Assembly: GCF_038725785.1 (NCBI RefSeq)
Contig: NZ_CP109796.1
Coordinates: forward strand, 5,642,501-5,706,500
DNA from: Termitidicoccus mucosus
GTDB taxonomy: Bacteria > Verrucomicrobiota > Verrucomicrobiia > Opitutales > Opitutaceae
DNA: 64,000 bases
Direction: 5' to 3'
The notes beneath the pieces were generated by a model, which worked only from the letters and a program-made list of their open reading frames with translations, was not told the origin of the DNA and did not search any database. Below, piece after piece: positions 36,933 to 45,278 of this stretch. Position 1 is the stretch's first letter, and the number at the start of each line of letters is the position of its first letter. Position numbers and translations under genes: made by a program.

Positions 36933-37982
36933 TCAACGGGATAAGTCAACAAGCATGGTGGATAAATTAATACGATTGGAAAAACGTATCCTTAAGGATC
37001 TGATTCTATTGATAAGGTTTTGCTTGCGTTGAGAATAAACCAGTGCCTCCCGAGTGAGAAATCCCTCATGGTGGAGTTGTTCAAGGTATTCGTGCAATGG
37101 ATGGGCGTTCCTGTGGGAAGAAGCTAAAAACATTCTATAATTATATGAAAGCAAATCAACTATTTTTCTGTCAAATAGACCACGATAGCGACTGGTATTG
37201 GCAGATTCGATCAATTTCCTGTAGAATAATTTTCCCCACCTGAGAAATTGGTCGGCAGTGACCCCTGTATTATCGCACAGCGAGTCCTGCCCCTCATGTA
37301 TGCGATAGAATAATGATGAAGGATCCTCCACTACAATGGCATTTCCCATTGAAGACAGCCCAATCATATACGGCCAGTCCATGTTTTTCCCGTAGTCATA
37401 AGAGAGGGCGTCCAGATCCACCGTCTTGAATAGATCATTCCTTACAACCATGCCGCTGACACACGATTGACTTTTGGGCCAAAGCAGGCCTGCCGCGAAC
37501 GAAGACGGATCGTTTTGGAAAAAGAAGTACCTCTGCCTCAGGTTCTTTGACGGTTTATAAAACTCGGGATACACACTCAACTCGTCAGGCCGGCTCCAGA
37601 ATCTGGTAAACCGGCTTGCTATCAGCGCCACATCCGAGAAATAATTCAGACACTGCAGGACTCTTTCCAAAAACTGAGGATGAAGAATGTCGTCATCATG
37701 GAGGAGCATTACGTATCTGGCGTGCGCGAGTGCTTGCCCCCTTTTGGCGTTGGCAATGCCGCCGCCATTCTCGCGGGCCCGGGAATAAATCACCTTATGA
37801 TGACCAAAGGATTCCACGATTGCCTGCGTGTTATCAGTGCTTGCATTGTCCAGCACAGTGATGGGTATCCCTTTGATAGTTTGATTTACTATGCTGGTAA
37901 GCGCGGCTTTCAGGTAGGCAGCACGATTATACGTGGTCACTAATATTTCGATATCCTGAGGGCAAAATTGTGAGTGTTGCAT
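36933..37982 (-). CDS. Glycosyltransferase family 2
   Basis: 349 residues with a GT-A domain: DIEILVTTYNRAAYLKAALT and SIVNQTIKGIPITVLDNAST at the N-terminus, then YVMLLHDDDILHPQFLERVL carrying the DDD metal-binding motif. The C-terminal 130 residues are less conserved and lack membrane helices, so it is soluble or peripheral. G+C content is low, as for the two genes before it. It is transcribed toward the GT4-like gene. Acceptor unknown. Confidence 0.88.
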   Translation of the reverse strand: MQHSQFCPQDIEILVTTYNRAAYLKAALTSIVNQTIKGIPITVLDNASTDNTQAIVESFGHHKVIYSRARENGGGIANAKRGQALAHARYVMLLHDDDILHPQFLERVLQCLNYFSDVALIASRFTRFWSRPDELSVYPEFYKPSKNLRQRYFFFQNDPSSFAAGLLWPKSQSCVSGMVVRNDLFKTVDLDALSYDYGKNMDWPYMIGLSSMGNAIVVEDPSSLFYRIHEGQDSLCDNTGVTADQFLRWGKLFYRKLIESANTSRYRGLFDRKIVDLLSYNYRMFLASSHRNAHPLHEYLEQLHHEGFLTREALVYSQRKQNLINRIRSLRIRFSNRINLSTMLVDLSR

Positions 37983-38350
37983 GGTGCAAGGTTTTTCGTC
38001 TACAAATCCGATGGCGTTGATTTATTGGTTGGTCCAGAATGGATCAAGTTCATTTATATCTGATAAAATTCGAATCAGGGCCGCAATGTTTCGGGGAAAA
38101 CTTCGCAAGGGTGCCCATGATGCGCTGAGTTATGCTAATGCGTGGAGGAGGTAGCATTCGTTTGAAGCATTCTTATTGATAATCACCAGTATCGGGGAAA
38201 TTTACGACTGCAGTCAATGTCATGGATCCGGCATGAGGATTGTTGGCAATGCTATCATTCATATGTGTCAAAGAAGGTCCAGAGGCACGATGCGTGCTTG
38301 TTCCTCGTGAGTCGACAGAGTGCGGGTGTTTGTGTTATCCTGACAGGAAA
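37983..38350. other. Intergenic region upstream of tilS
   Basis: 368 bp separating the divergent GT2 and tilS genes. It is AT-rich up to about 38300 and shows no repeat of the known local families and no convincing gene. An open frame from 38240 is continuous with tilS but has no family homology. It probably holds both promoters and marks the right end of the low-G+C patch. Confidence 0.5.
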
Positions 38351-40024
38351 ATGATGCTCTCAATCGATGTCTCCATTTTTGCAGCGCCACTGGTTGCCCG
38401 AGATGCGCTGCACCCGGCCGTGCTTTCGGCGGCCAATCATTGTATTCATAGGTCAGATACTTCATGGTGGTGCGTGGCGTTTTCCGGCGGGGCGGATTCG
38501 CTGGCGCTGCTGCTGGCGGTGGCCGGGCTTTGGCCGGAACGGCGGGAGCGGCTGGTGGCGTTGCATTTCAATCATCGTCTGCGAGGCGAGGCGAGCGACG
38601 GGGACGAGCGGTTCTGCCGGGAGATGTGCGCGGGGCTCGGCATCGCGATTCGCGCGGGGCACTGGGAGGAGGCGCCGGTGGCGGGCGTGGTGAGCGAGGC
38701 ACAGGCGCGGGAGGCCCGGCATGCGTTTTTCAAGCGAGAGATGGACGCGCTGGGTGCGCGGGTGCTGTGGCTGGGGCACCAGAAGGATGATGCCGCGGAG
38801 ACACAGCTCATGCGGCTGGCGCGCGGGAGCAGTTCCGCCGGGCTGGCCGCGCCGAGGCCCGTGCAGCGGCTGGCGGACGGGCGTGTGTTTTTGCGTCCGT
38901 TGCTGACGTTGACCAAGGCGGAAATCATGGCGGCGCTGCGCTCGCGCGGTGTCGCGTGGCGCGAGGACGCGACGAACGCGGGCGGAGACTTCTTTCGCAA
39001 TCGAATCCGGCGCGATGTGTTGCCGGCGTGGGTCGCGGCGGCGCCGAATGACGCGCTCGAGGGGGCGGCGCTTTCGCGGGAGTTGCTGGAGGAGGATGAC
39101 GCGGCGCTGGAGGCGTGGCTGGAGGAGTTGACGGGCTGCGGAATGGGGAGCGCGGAGCGCGGAATAGGCGGCGCATCCGCCGCGGAAAACGGTGGCGATG
39201 GCAAAGACGGGAGCGCGGACTTGGCAGGCATGTCGCTTCGCTCGGAACCAGTCCGCGATTTCGCGGGCGGGTTTCGAGGCCAAAGGCCGACAGTCTGCCA
39301 TGCCCGCGCTCCTTTGGCCGGCACGGTGACGCTGGATTTGCGACCGCTGGCGGGGAAACCGCGCGCGCTTTGGCGGCGGGCGTTGCGACGATGGGAGCCG
39401 GCGAGCGGCCTGGCGAGGGCGGGGTTCGAGGCGTTGCTGGAGTCGTGCATGCGGGGCGGGGATTTTCAACGCGTGAGCGTCGGCGAGGGGTTCGTCAGCA
39501 TGCGCGGCGGCGTGCTTTCGTTCTCGGCGGTGCCGGCGGGCGGCGCGGCTGTTATGCCGGGCGGGGCCGAAGCGCGAGGACGCTGGGAGACAGCCGCGCC
39601 GGCGAGCCTGCCCGCGCAAGCCGGATGCGTTTTGTTTCTGCCCGACGGGGCGACGATCGCCGCGCAGGAGGTCGTAATTTCGCAAGGGTTGCGCGGGCGG
39701 ATTCTGGCCGGGAAATTCGAGCCGTCGCACGAGGTTTACGTTTCTTTGGAAGAGTCGATGCCGCCGTTTGTGGTGCGGCCCTGGCTGCCTGGCGACCGCT
39801 ATCGCCCGCTGGGCGCGCCGGGTTCGGCGAAGTTGCACGACCTGTTCATCAATCGGAAGATACCGGCTGGCAGCAGGTTGTCGCTTCCCGTGGTGTGCGA
39901 TGCGCGCGGGCGCATCGTATGGGTGCCGGGTTTGCCGCCCGCCGAAGAGGTGAAAATTTCTAATAGTTCAAGCGTTGGGCTGCGTTTGACTTATGGGTCA
40001 GGAACCTCCACGGTGCGGCATTAG
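38351..40024 (+). CDS. tilS: tRNA(Ile)-lysidine synthase
   Basis: PP-loop ATPase that modifies C34 of tRNA-Ile(CAU) to lysidine. P-loop FSGGADSLALL (SGGxDS) is near the N-terminus, with LVALHFNHRLRGEASDGDER, HQKDDAAETQLMRLARG and NRIRRDVLP. The C-terminal domain reads VVRPWLPGDRYRPLGAPGSA KLHDLFINRKIP in two parts. Start ATG 38351 or 38354. Between about residues 257 and 315 lies an unusual Gly/Ser-rich stretch (GCGMGSAERGIGGASAAENG and following) encoded by what looks like an inserted GC-rich palindrome (39210-39313). 13 bp before ftsH. Confidence 0.93.
   Translation: MMLSIDVSIFAAPLVARDALHPAVLSAANHCIHRSDTSWWCVAFSGGADSLALLLAVAGLWPERRERLVALHFNHRLRGEASDGDERFCREMCAGLGIAIRAGHWEEAPVAGVVSEAQAREARHAFFKREMDALGARVLWLGHQKDDAAETQLMRLARGSSSAGLAAPRPVQRLADGRVFLRPLLTLTKAEIMAALRSRGVAWREDATNAGGDFFRNRIRRDVLPAWVAAAPNDALEGAALSRELLEEDDAALEAWLEELTGCGMGSAERGIGGASAAENGGDGKDGSADLAGMSLRSEPVRDFAGGFRGQRPTVCHARAPLAGTVTLDLRPLAGKPRALWRRALRRWEPASGLARAGFEALLESCMRGGDFQRVSVGEGFVSMRGGVLSFSAVPAGGAAVMPGGAEARGRWETAAPASLPAQAGCVLFLPDGATIAAQEVVISQGLRGRILAGKFEPSHEVYVSLEESMPPFVVRPWLPGDRYRPLGAPGSAKLHDLFINRKIPAGSRLSLPVVCDARGRIVWVPGLPPAEEVKISNSSSVGLRLTYGSGTSTVRH
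39209..39313. repeat. Imperfect GC-rich inverted repeat within tilS
   Basis: The left side gggagcgcggacttggcagg (39209-39228) is complementary, with a few mismatches, to ctgccatgcccgcgctcc near 39295-39312. Similar blocks (gggagcgcgggcattc...) occur in the core of the element at 51955-52110. It keeps the tilS frame open and encodes a non-conserved linker. Confidence 0.55.
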
Positions 40025-40037
40025 TCCAAACACGTTA

Positions 40038-42071
40038 ATGCCCGAAATCAAAAACGACAAAAAACGACGTCCGCTGAAAAACCTGCCACCTGAACGCTTC
40101 CAGCCGCCGAAATTCTGGTTCGTCTGGCTGTCCATCGTCATGGTGGTGGTCGTCATGTTGTTTTTTCAGCGCACGGCCACGCAGAATGTCGCGCGTTTGA
40201 AAATCCAGGCGGTCGTCGATTACGCGGACGGCGTCGGGCCGGTCAAGGTCAAGGAAGGCGTCATCCGCCCCGATCCCTCGGGCGGACGCGACTGGGTGGC
40301 CATCACGGGCGAATTGACCGGCGAGATTCCGGCCGGGCCGGAAAAGGACGCGGGGACGACGAAGCTGTTTCGCGCGGAAGGGCGCCTGACCGACGCGAAC
40401 CTGGAGCGTTTGCAGAAATCGGAAAAATTCAGCGAGCGCCAGCCATCCACATGGATGAACGGGCTTTCGCAGATCATCCCGTTCATCCTGCTTATCGCGC
40501 TCGTGTATTTCCTTTTCATCCGCCAGCTTCGCAACGCCGGGCGCGGCGCGATGAGCTTTGGCAAGAGCCGCGCCAAGCTCCTCACACGTGACCGCGACAA
40601 GATCACGTTTGCCGACGTGGCCGGGTGCGACGAGGCGAAGGAGGAGGTCAGCGAGGTGGTCGAGTTCCTCAAGGATCCGAAAAAATTCACCCGCATGGGC
40701 GGCAAGATTCCGAAGGGCATCCTCATGGTCGGTCCCCCCGGCACGGGCAAGACGCTGCTGGCCAAGGCGGTCGCGGGCGAGGCCGAGGTGCCGTTCTTCT
40801 CCATCAGCGGCTCGGACTTCGTGGAAATGTTTGTCGGCGTCGGCGCGAGCCGCGTGCGCGACATGTTTGAACAGGGCCGGAAAAACGCGCCCTGCCTCAT
40901 CTTCATCGACGAGATCGACGCGGTCGGCCGCCAGCGCGGCGCCGGACTCGGCGGCGGCAACGACGAGCGCGAGCAGACGCTCAACTCGCTGCTCGTCGAG
41001 ATGGACGGCTTCGACACGACCGAGGGCGTCATCATCATCGCCGCGACCAACCGCCCCGATGTGCTCGACAGCGCGTTGCTGCGCCCGGGCCGCTTCGACC
41101 GGCAAATCCACGTCGATCTGCCCGACATCGTGGGCCGCGAGCAGATCCTCCGCGTCCATGCCCGCAAGATTTCGCTCTCGGACGACGTTGACCTCGGCGT
41201 CATCGCGCGCGGCACGCCCGGGCTTTCCGGCGCCGACCTCGCCAACCTGCTCAACGAAGGCGCGCTGCTCGCCGCCCGCCGCAACAAGAAGCGCGTGGAG
41301 ATGATCGACATCGACGACGCGCGCGACAAGGTGCTCTTCGGCCGCGAACGCCGCCGCGTGATGGACGACGCCGAGAAAAAGCTCGTCGCCTGGCACGAGG
41401 CGGGGCACGCGATCATCCAGGCCGTGCTCGACGACGGGACCGTGCCGGTGCACAAGGTCACCATCATCCCGCGCGGCCAGAGCCTCGGCAGCACGACTTA
41501 CATCCCGACCAAGGATATTCTCACCCGCCCGAAGAAAAAGCTCCTCGACCAGGTTTGCATGGCGATGGGCGGACGCATCGCGGAAAAGCTCGTCACCGGC
41601 GACCTGAGCAACGGCGCCTACGGCGACATCAAGCACGCGACGAAAATCGCCCGCGCGATGGTCTGCGATTACGGCATGAGCGACCTCGGCCCGATCGCGC
41701 TCGGGCAGGACCAGGACACGGTGTTTCTCGGCCGCGACATCACCCGTTCGCAGCATGTCAGCGAAGCCACCGCGCAACGCATCGACGATGCCGTCTCGGA
41801 GATCATCACCGGGCAATACGCGCGCGGTGAAAAAATCATCACCGAAAAACGCGAGGCGCTCGACAAGGTCGCGCAGGCGCTCATCGAGCACGAGACGATC
41901 GAGGGCAAGCACGTGATGGAAATTCTCAAGCACGGCGAAATCAAATCGCCTGTCATCAACGCGCCCGCCCCCGCGCGGGTCGCGGGCAAGCCGGCTGAAA
42001 ACAAACCGGCCGACAGGCCCGCGACCGACGGCTTTGGCGGCAGCACCGCGCCCGCGCCGAATCCGGCGTGA
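40038..42071 (+). CDS. ftsH: ATP-dependent zinc metalloprotease FtsH
   Basis: Membrane AAA+ protease, 677 residues. Two N-terminal membrane helices (about 25-42 and 150-170) flank a periplasmic domain. The AAA domain has Walker [14 protein letters not shown], pore motif [17 protein letters not shown], Walker [15 protein letters not shown] and the second region [20 protein letters not shown]. The protease domain has the zinc motif HEAGH and the SLGSTTYIP region. The C-terminal 35 residues are Ala/Pro-rich. Start ATG 40038 ([20 protein letters not shown]). The tilS-ftsH pair is common; a good terminator follows. Confidence 0.97.
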   Translation: MPEIKNDKKRRPLKNLPPERFQPPKFWFVWLSIVMVVVVMLFFQRTATQNVARLKIQAVVDYADGVGPVKVKEGVIRPDPSGGRDWVAITGELTGEIPAGPEKDAGTTKLFRAEGRLTDANLERLQKSEKFSERQPSTWMNGLSQIIPFILLIALVYFLFIRQLRNAGRGAMSFGKSRAKLLTRDRDKITFADVAGCDEAKEEVSEVVEFLKDPKKFTRMGGKIPKGILMVGPPGTGKTLLAKAVAGEAEVPFFSISGSDFVEMFVGVGASRVRDMFEQGRKNAPCLIFIDEIDAVGRQRGAGLGGGNDEREQTLNSLLVEMDGFDTTEGVIIIAATNRPDVLDSALLRPGRFDRQIHVDLPDIVGREQILRVHARKISLSDDVDLGVIARGTPGLSGADLANLLNEGALLAARRNKKRVEMIDIDDARDKVLFGRERRRVMDDAEKKLVAWHEAGHAIIQAVLDDGTVPVHKVTIIPRGQSLGSTTYIPTKDILTRPKKKLLDQVCMAMGGRIAEKLVTGDLSNGAYGDIKHATKIARAMVCDYGMSDLGPIALGQDQDTVFLGRDITRSQHVSEATAQRIDDAVSEIITGQYARGEKIITEKREALDKVAQALIEHETIEGKHVMEILKHGEIKSPVINAPAPARVAGKPAENKPADRPATDGFGGSTAPAPNPA

Positions 42072-42108
42072 GCGGATGCGCAAAGCGGGTTGTGCCCTTG
42101 TACACGGA

Positions 42109-42137
42109 GGCGCGCCGATGACGGCGCGCCTTTCTGT
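42109..42137 (+). terminator. Rho-independent terminator after ftsH
   Basis: Perfect 8-bp stem ggcgcgcc (42109-42116 and 42123-42130) with loop gatgac, followed by tttctgtt. It lies 38 bp after the ftsH stop codon. Confidence 0.8.
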
Positions 42138-42161
42138 TGCCCGGGGGCATCGGGATGCAAT

Positions 42162-42315
42162 CGCGCGGCAGCGCGCGTAGCGCAGGCATCTCTGCCTGCC
42201 GTCCTCAAGTGGTCGCGCGCAGCGCGGCATTTGTTTCTTGAAAAAGGTCAGCGGCGCTTCGCGCCTTTTGTTTCGACGGCAGGCAGGATGCTTGCGCTAC
42301 GGCGACGCTGTCGCA
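42162..42315. repeat. Family D palindromic element (copy 1)
   Basis: About 154 bp with inverted ends: gcgcggcagcgcgcgtagcg on the left and a matching cgctac...gtcgc on the right. Each half is itself a hairpin (caggcatctctgcctg; gcggcgcttcgcgcc). Closely related copies are inside the GH106-like gene (62617-62764) and, as a half, at 29270-29337. Fills the gap between the ftsH terminator and the DeoR gene. Confidence 0.85.
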
Positions 42316-42363
42316 CCGGGTTTTCAAAACAGGTAGATGCGCGAGGGGCGACGCGGTCCTGTG

Positions 42364-43152
42364 TTATTTTCCGTCCGCTTTTATATATTGGGTTTTCCGC
42401 AGGATGATGCCGGCGGCGGCGAGCTGGTCGGGGGTGGCGTCGGTGACGAGGTGGCCGGTGGCTTCCCACGCGGCGACATGGTGGGGCGTGGCGCGGCCGA
42501 GCTTGGTGGCGTCGATGCAAAAAAAGACCTCTTTCGCCCGCGCGACGACGGCGCGCTGGAGGTGGACGAGTTCGGGGTGCGAGTTGAAAATGCCCTCGCG
42601 GTTCATCGCCTCGCCGCCGAGGAAGACCGCGTCAAAATGCCAGCGGGCAAGAGTGCGGTCGGTGTCGTCGTCGCCGAGCAGGCTGGCCTGGCGGTGGAGG
42701 AACACGCCGCCGAGCAGGTGCAGCGTGATGCCGGGCGCGCCGCCGATGACGGAGGCGATGGCGAGGCTGTTGGTCACGACGGTGAGCTGTTGGCGCGGGC
42801 GGCGGGCGAGGAGGCGGGCGAAGGCGAGGATGGTCGTGCCGGCATCGAGAAAGAAGGTGCCGGCGGCGGGCGCGTGCCGGATGGCGGTGCGGGCGATGAG
42901 GGCCTTGGCGGAGCGGGCGCGCTTGGCGCGTTCGCCGAGCGAGGCGAAGGAGACGTTGTAGTCGGCGAGGGCGCCGCCGTAGGTGCGCGTGATATGTCCG
43001 CCCGCCTCGATGGCGGCGAGGTCGCGGCGCGCGGTGGCCTCGGAGATGCCGAGTTGGCGGCAGATGTCGGCAATGGGGAGAAAACCGTCGTGGCGGATGA
43101 GCGCGCGGAGGCGTTCGCGCCGGGCCTCGACAATGTGCAATGGGACTCGCAT
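42364..43152 (-). CDS. DeoR-family transcriptional regulator
   Basis: 262 residues. The N-terminal DeoR helix-turn-helix is clear: FLPIADICRQLGISEATARR followed by DLAAIEAGGHITRTYGGA. The C-terminal sugar-phosphate sensor domain (DeoRC) has FLDAGTTILAFARLL, VVTNSLAIA, LLGGVFLHRQASLLG and FLGGEAMNREGI. Start ATG 43152 (MRVPLHIVEARRERLRALIR). Such regulators usually repress sugar catabolic operons; no obvious target gene is adjacent, since fumC lies 390 bp upstream past two repeat elements. Confidence 0.92.
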   Translation of the reverse strand: MRVPLHIVEARRERLRALIRHDGFLPIADICRQLGISEATARRDLAAIEAGGHITRTYGGALADYNVSFASLGERAKRARSAKALIARTAIRHAPAAGTFFLDAGTTILAFARLLARRPRQQLTVVTNSLAIASVIGGAPGITLHLLGGVFLHRQASLLGDDDTDRTLARWHFDAVFLGGEAMNREGIFNSHPELVHLQRAVVARAKEVFFCIDATKLGRATPHHVAAWEATGHLVTDATPDQLAAAGIILRKTQYIKADGK

Positions 43153-43226
43153 GCGATGGGTTGGCGCGAGACTTGCGAGTTTATGAACGAGGTCAATCGT
43201 ATGGTTTTCCGGCTGGGAACGGCGGG

Positions 43227-43354
43227 GAGCAACCCAAAATGATGTCACCGCCGGAATTTTTCCTCTTTATTCTTTATCTTTCTCCTTCGTCAGGAATGGG
43301 CAGGGATAAAGAGGAAAGAAGAAAGATGGAGTGACACAACTTTGAGTTGCACCC
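43227..43354. mobile_element. MITE-like element, GTGCAACTCAAAG shell (copy 3)
   Basis: Left end gagcaacccaaaatgatgtc, right end reverse complement gggtgcaactcaaagttgtg. Flanked by an exact 11-bp direct repeat ggaacggcggg (43216-43226 and 43355-43365), a strong target-duplication signature. Core is the pyrimidine/purine heptad hairpin (ctctttattctttatc and ggataaagaggaaag). Confidence 0.92.
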
Positions 43355-43376
43355 GGAACGGCGGGCGGCCTTTTAT

Positions 43377-43526
43377 GTTTTCCCGCTATTTTCGATGTCT
43401 GAAAACAACCAATAAAATGGCCACAAAGAGGCACAAGAAGCATAAAAACAATCACTCAATCTTGTGCCTTTTGTGCTTCTTTGTGGCCATTGAAAACAAA
43501 CCAGCCATTCGAAATAGCGAGGAACC
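43377..43526. mobile_element. MITE-like element, CGCTATTT shell (family E copy 1)
   Basis: Left end gttttcccgctattttcgat, right end reverse complement ggttcctcgctatttcgaat, flanked by ccttttat at 43369-43376 and 43527-43534 (8-bp direct repeat). The core is an inverted repeat of gccacaaagaggcacaagaa units. Copies with the same shell but other cores: 55934-56125 and 59723-59926. It lies 12 bp from the copy 3 element above. Confidence 0.9.
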
Positions 43527-43542
43527 CCTTTTATAAATATCG

Positions 43543-44943
43543 TCAATCGCCGCCGGGGTCTTCGCCGGGCCTGGTCATGGCGGCGGGGTTGAGGGCCTTG
43601 TCGAGCGCGGCGGCGTCGAGCAGTTGTTTTTCCAATACGACTTCGCGGAGGGTTTTGTTTTGGGCATAGGCCTCCTTGGCCACGGCGGCGGCGGCATCGT
43701 ATCCAATATATGGATTCAACGCGGTCACGAGCATGAGGGAGCGGTCCACGAGTTCGCGGCAGCGTTCGGGATCGGCCTCGATGCCTTCGACGCAGCGGTC
43801 GGCGAAGGTGCGGGCGGCGTTGGCGAGACAATGGACGGCTTCGTGCAGGGCGTGCGCGATGAGCGGGATGGTGACGTTGAGCTCGAAATGGCCGTCGCGC
43901 CCGCAGAGGGCGACCATCTGGCAGAGGCCTTGGGCGTAGATGCAGGTTTGCACGAGCATTTCGCTCATCACGGGGTTGACCTTGCCGGGCATGATGGAGG
44001 AGCCGGGCTGGGTGGCGGGGAGCTTGATTTCCTGGAAGCCGCTGCGGGGGCCGGAGCCGAGGAGGCGGATGTCGTTGGCGATCTTGGTGAGCGAGGCGGC
44101 GATGGCGGTGAGCTGGCCGGCGGCTTCGACGGCGTCGTCGCGTCCGCCCTGGGCCTCGAAGTGGTTGTGGGCTTCGTGGAAGAGGAGGCCGGTTTTCTCG
44201 GTGAGCACGCGGGCGACGCGCGGCGGAAAATCGGGGTGGCTGTTGATGCCGGTGCCGACGGCGGTGCCGCCGATGGCGAGTTCGCGCAGGGCGGTGATGG
44301 CTTTTTCGACGCGGATGACGGATTTTTTGACTTGGGCGGCGTAGCCGGAAAATTCCTGCCCGAGCGTGACCGGGGTGGCATCCATGAGGTGCGTGCGGCC
44401 GATTTTCACGATGCCGGCGAAGGCGGCGGCCTTCGCGTCGAGCGCGGCGTGGAGGCGGGCGAGCGCGGGGTGGAGTTGCTCGTGGAGGGCGACGGCGACG
44501 GAGACGTGGAGCGCGGTGGGGATGACGTCGTTGGAGGACTGGCCGAGGTTGACGTCATCGTTGGGGTGGAGCGGTTTTTTCGAGCCGATGGGCTGGCCGG
44601 CGATCTGGCTGGCGCGGTTGGCGATGACCTCGTTCATGTTCATGTTGGTCGAGGTGCCGGAGCCGGTTTGGAACACGTCGAGGGGAAATTGCGCGTGGTG
44701 CCGGCCGGCGATGACTTCCTGCGCGACCTGCTGGATGAGCCGGCTTTTTTCGGCGGGGAGGCGGCCGAGTTCCTCGTTGGCGACGGCGCAGGCGGCTTTC
44801 ACGAGGGCAAGGCCGCGGATGAAGCCTTTTGGCATGGCGTGGCCGCTGATGGGAAAATTCAGCACGGCGCGTTGGGTGGAGGCTCCGTAGAGGGCCTCGT
44901 CGGGGACGGACATTTCGCCCATGGAATCACGTTCGATACGCAT
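43543..44943 (-). CDS. fumC: Class II fumarate hydratase
   Basis: Iron-independent fumarase of the citric acid cycle, 466 residues, normal length. Starts MRIERDSMGEMSVPDEALYG. Family signatures: GSGTSTNMNMNEVIANRA, the substrate-site HPNDDVNLGQSSNDVIPTAL, GRTHLMDATPVTLGQEFSGY, AVGTGINSHPDF and the loop GSSIMPGKVNPVMSEML. The ending MTRPGEDPGGD is longer and more acidic than usual. Apparently monocistronic, with repeat elements on both sides. Confidence 0.97.
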   Translation of the reverse strand: MRIERDSMGEMSVPDEALYGASTQRAVLNFPISGHAMPKGFIRGLALVKAACAVANEELGRLPAEKSRLIQQVAQEVIAGRHHAQFPLDVFQTGSGTSTNMNMNEVIANRASQIAGQPIGSKKPLHPNDDVNLGQSSNDVIPTALHVSVAVALHEQLHPALARLHAALDAKAAAFAGIVKIGRTHLMDATPVTLGQEFSGYAAQVKKSVIRVEKAITALRELAIGGTAVGTGINSHPDFPPRVARVLTEKTGLLFHEAHNHFEAQGGRDDAVEAAGQLTAIAASLTKIANDIRLLGSGPRSGFQEIKLPATQPGSSIMPGKVNPVMSEMLVQTCIYAQGLCQMVALCGRDGHFELNVTIPLIAHALHEAVHCLANAARTFADRCVEGIEADPERCRELVDRSLMLVTALNPYIGYDAAAAVAKEAYAQNKTLREVVLEKQLLDAAALDKALNPAAMTRPGEDPGGD

Positions 44944-45020
44944 AGCGGACGTAATCTAGCAGTGTTTTTGGGAAAAGGGAAAGATTGTAATTGAGATATT
45001 GTCGCAGAATAGGGCGGCGA

Positions 45021-45110
45021 ATTGCGTGGCATGGGCGTCCCCGCCCATGTTTTTTGGGATGGCGGCGCGGAGCGCCGTCGCACGGGCGGGGCGCCCGTGC
45101 CACGCAACCC
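45021..45110. repeat. Family F palindromic element (GGCATGGGCG type), copy 1
   Basis: Left arm attgcgtggcatgggcgtcc, right arm ends gtgccacgcaa; each arm is a mini-hairpin (gggcgtccccgccc; cgggcggggcgcccg), with a ggcgcggagcgcc hairpin in the middle. Copies at 47563-47650 and, as two half units, 56161-56236. Confidence 0.8.
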
Positions 45111-45153
45111 GCCGGGGCGGTGCAAAAGTGCCATTTCAGTTCGCGAACTGGCA

Positions 45154-45255
45154 TTTTTCTTTCTCTTTCCTCTTTATCTTTCTTCTTTCTCCTTCGGAAG
45201 AATCGGCGGCGCGGGAGAGAAAGAAGAAAGATAAAGAGGAAAGAGAAAGAAGGAG
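45154..45255. repeat. Heptad palindrome, CTTTCTC type (no outer shell)
   Basis: Left arm about 45159-45192 (ctttctc-tttcctc-tttatct-ttcttct-ttctcc) faces gagaaagaagaaagataaag (about 45217-45250). Between is a GC-rich spacer. It ends about 25 bp from the stop of the lptD-like gene. With the family F copy it fills the 44944-45278 gap. Confidence 0.82.
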
Positions 45256-45278
45256 GGGCAATCGGAGAGGAGGGGTGT

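Noticed and set aside
43624-44994. 456-codon ORF opposite fumC
   Set aside because: Antisense to conserved fumC; no recognisable domain.
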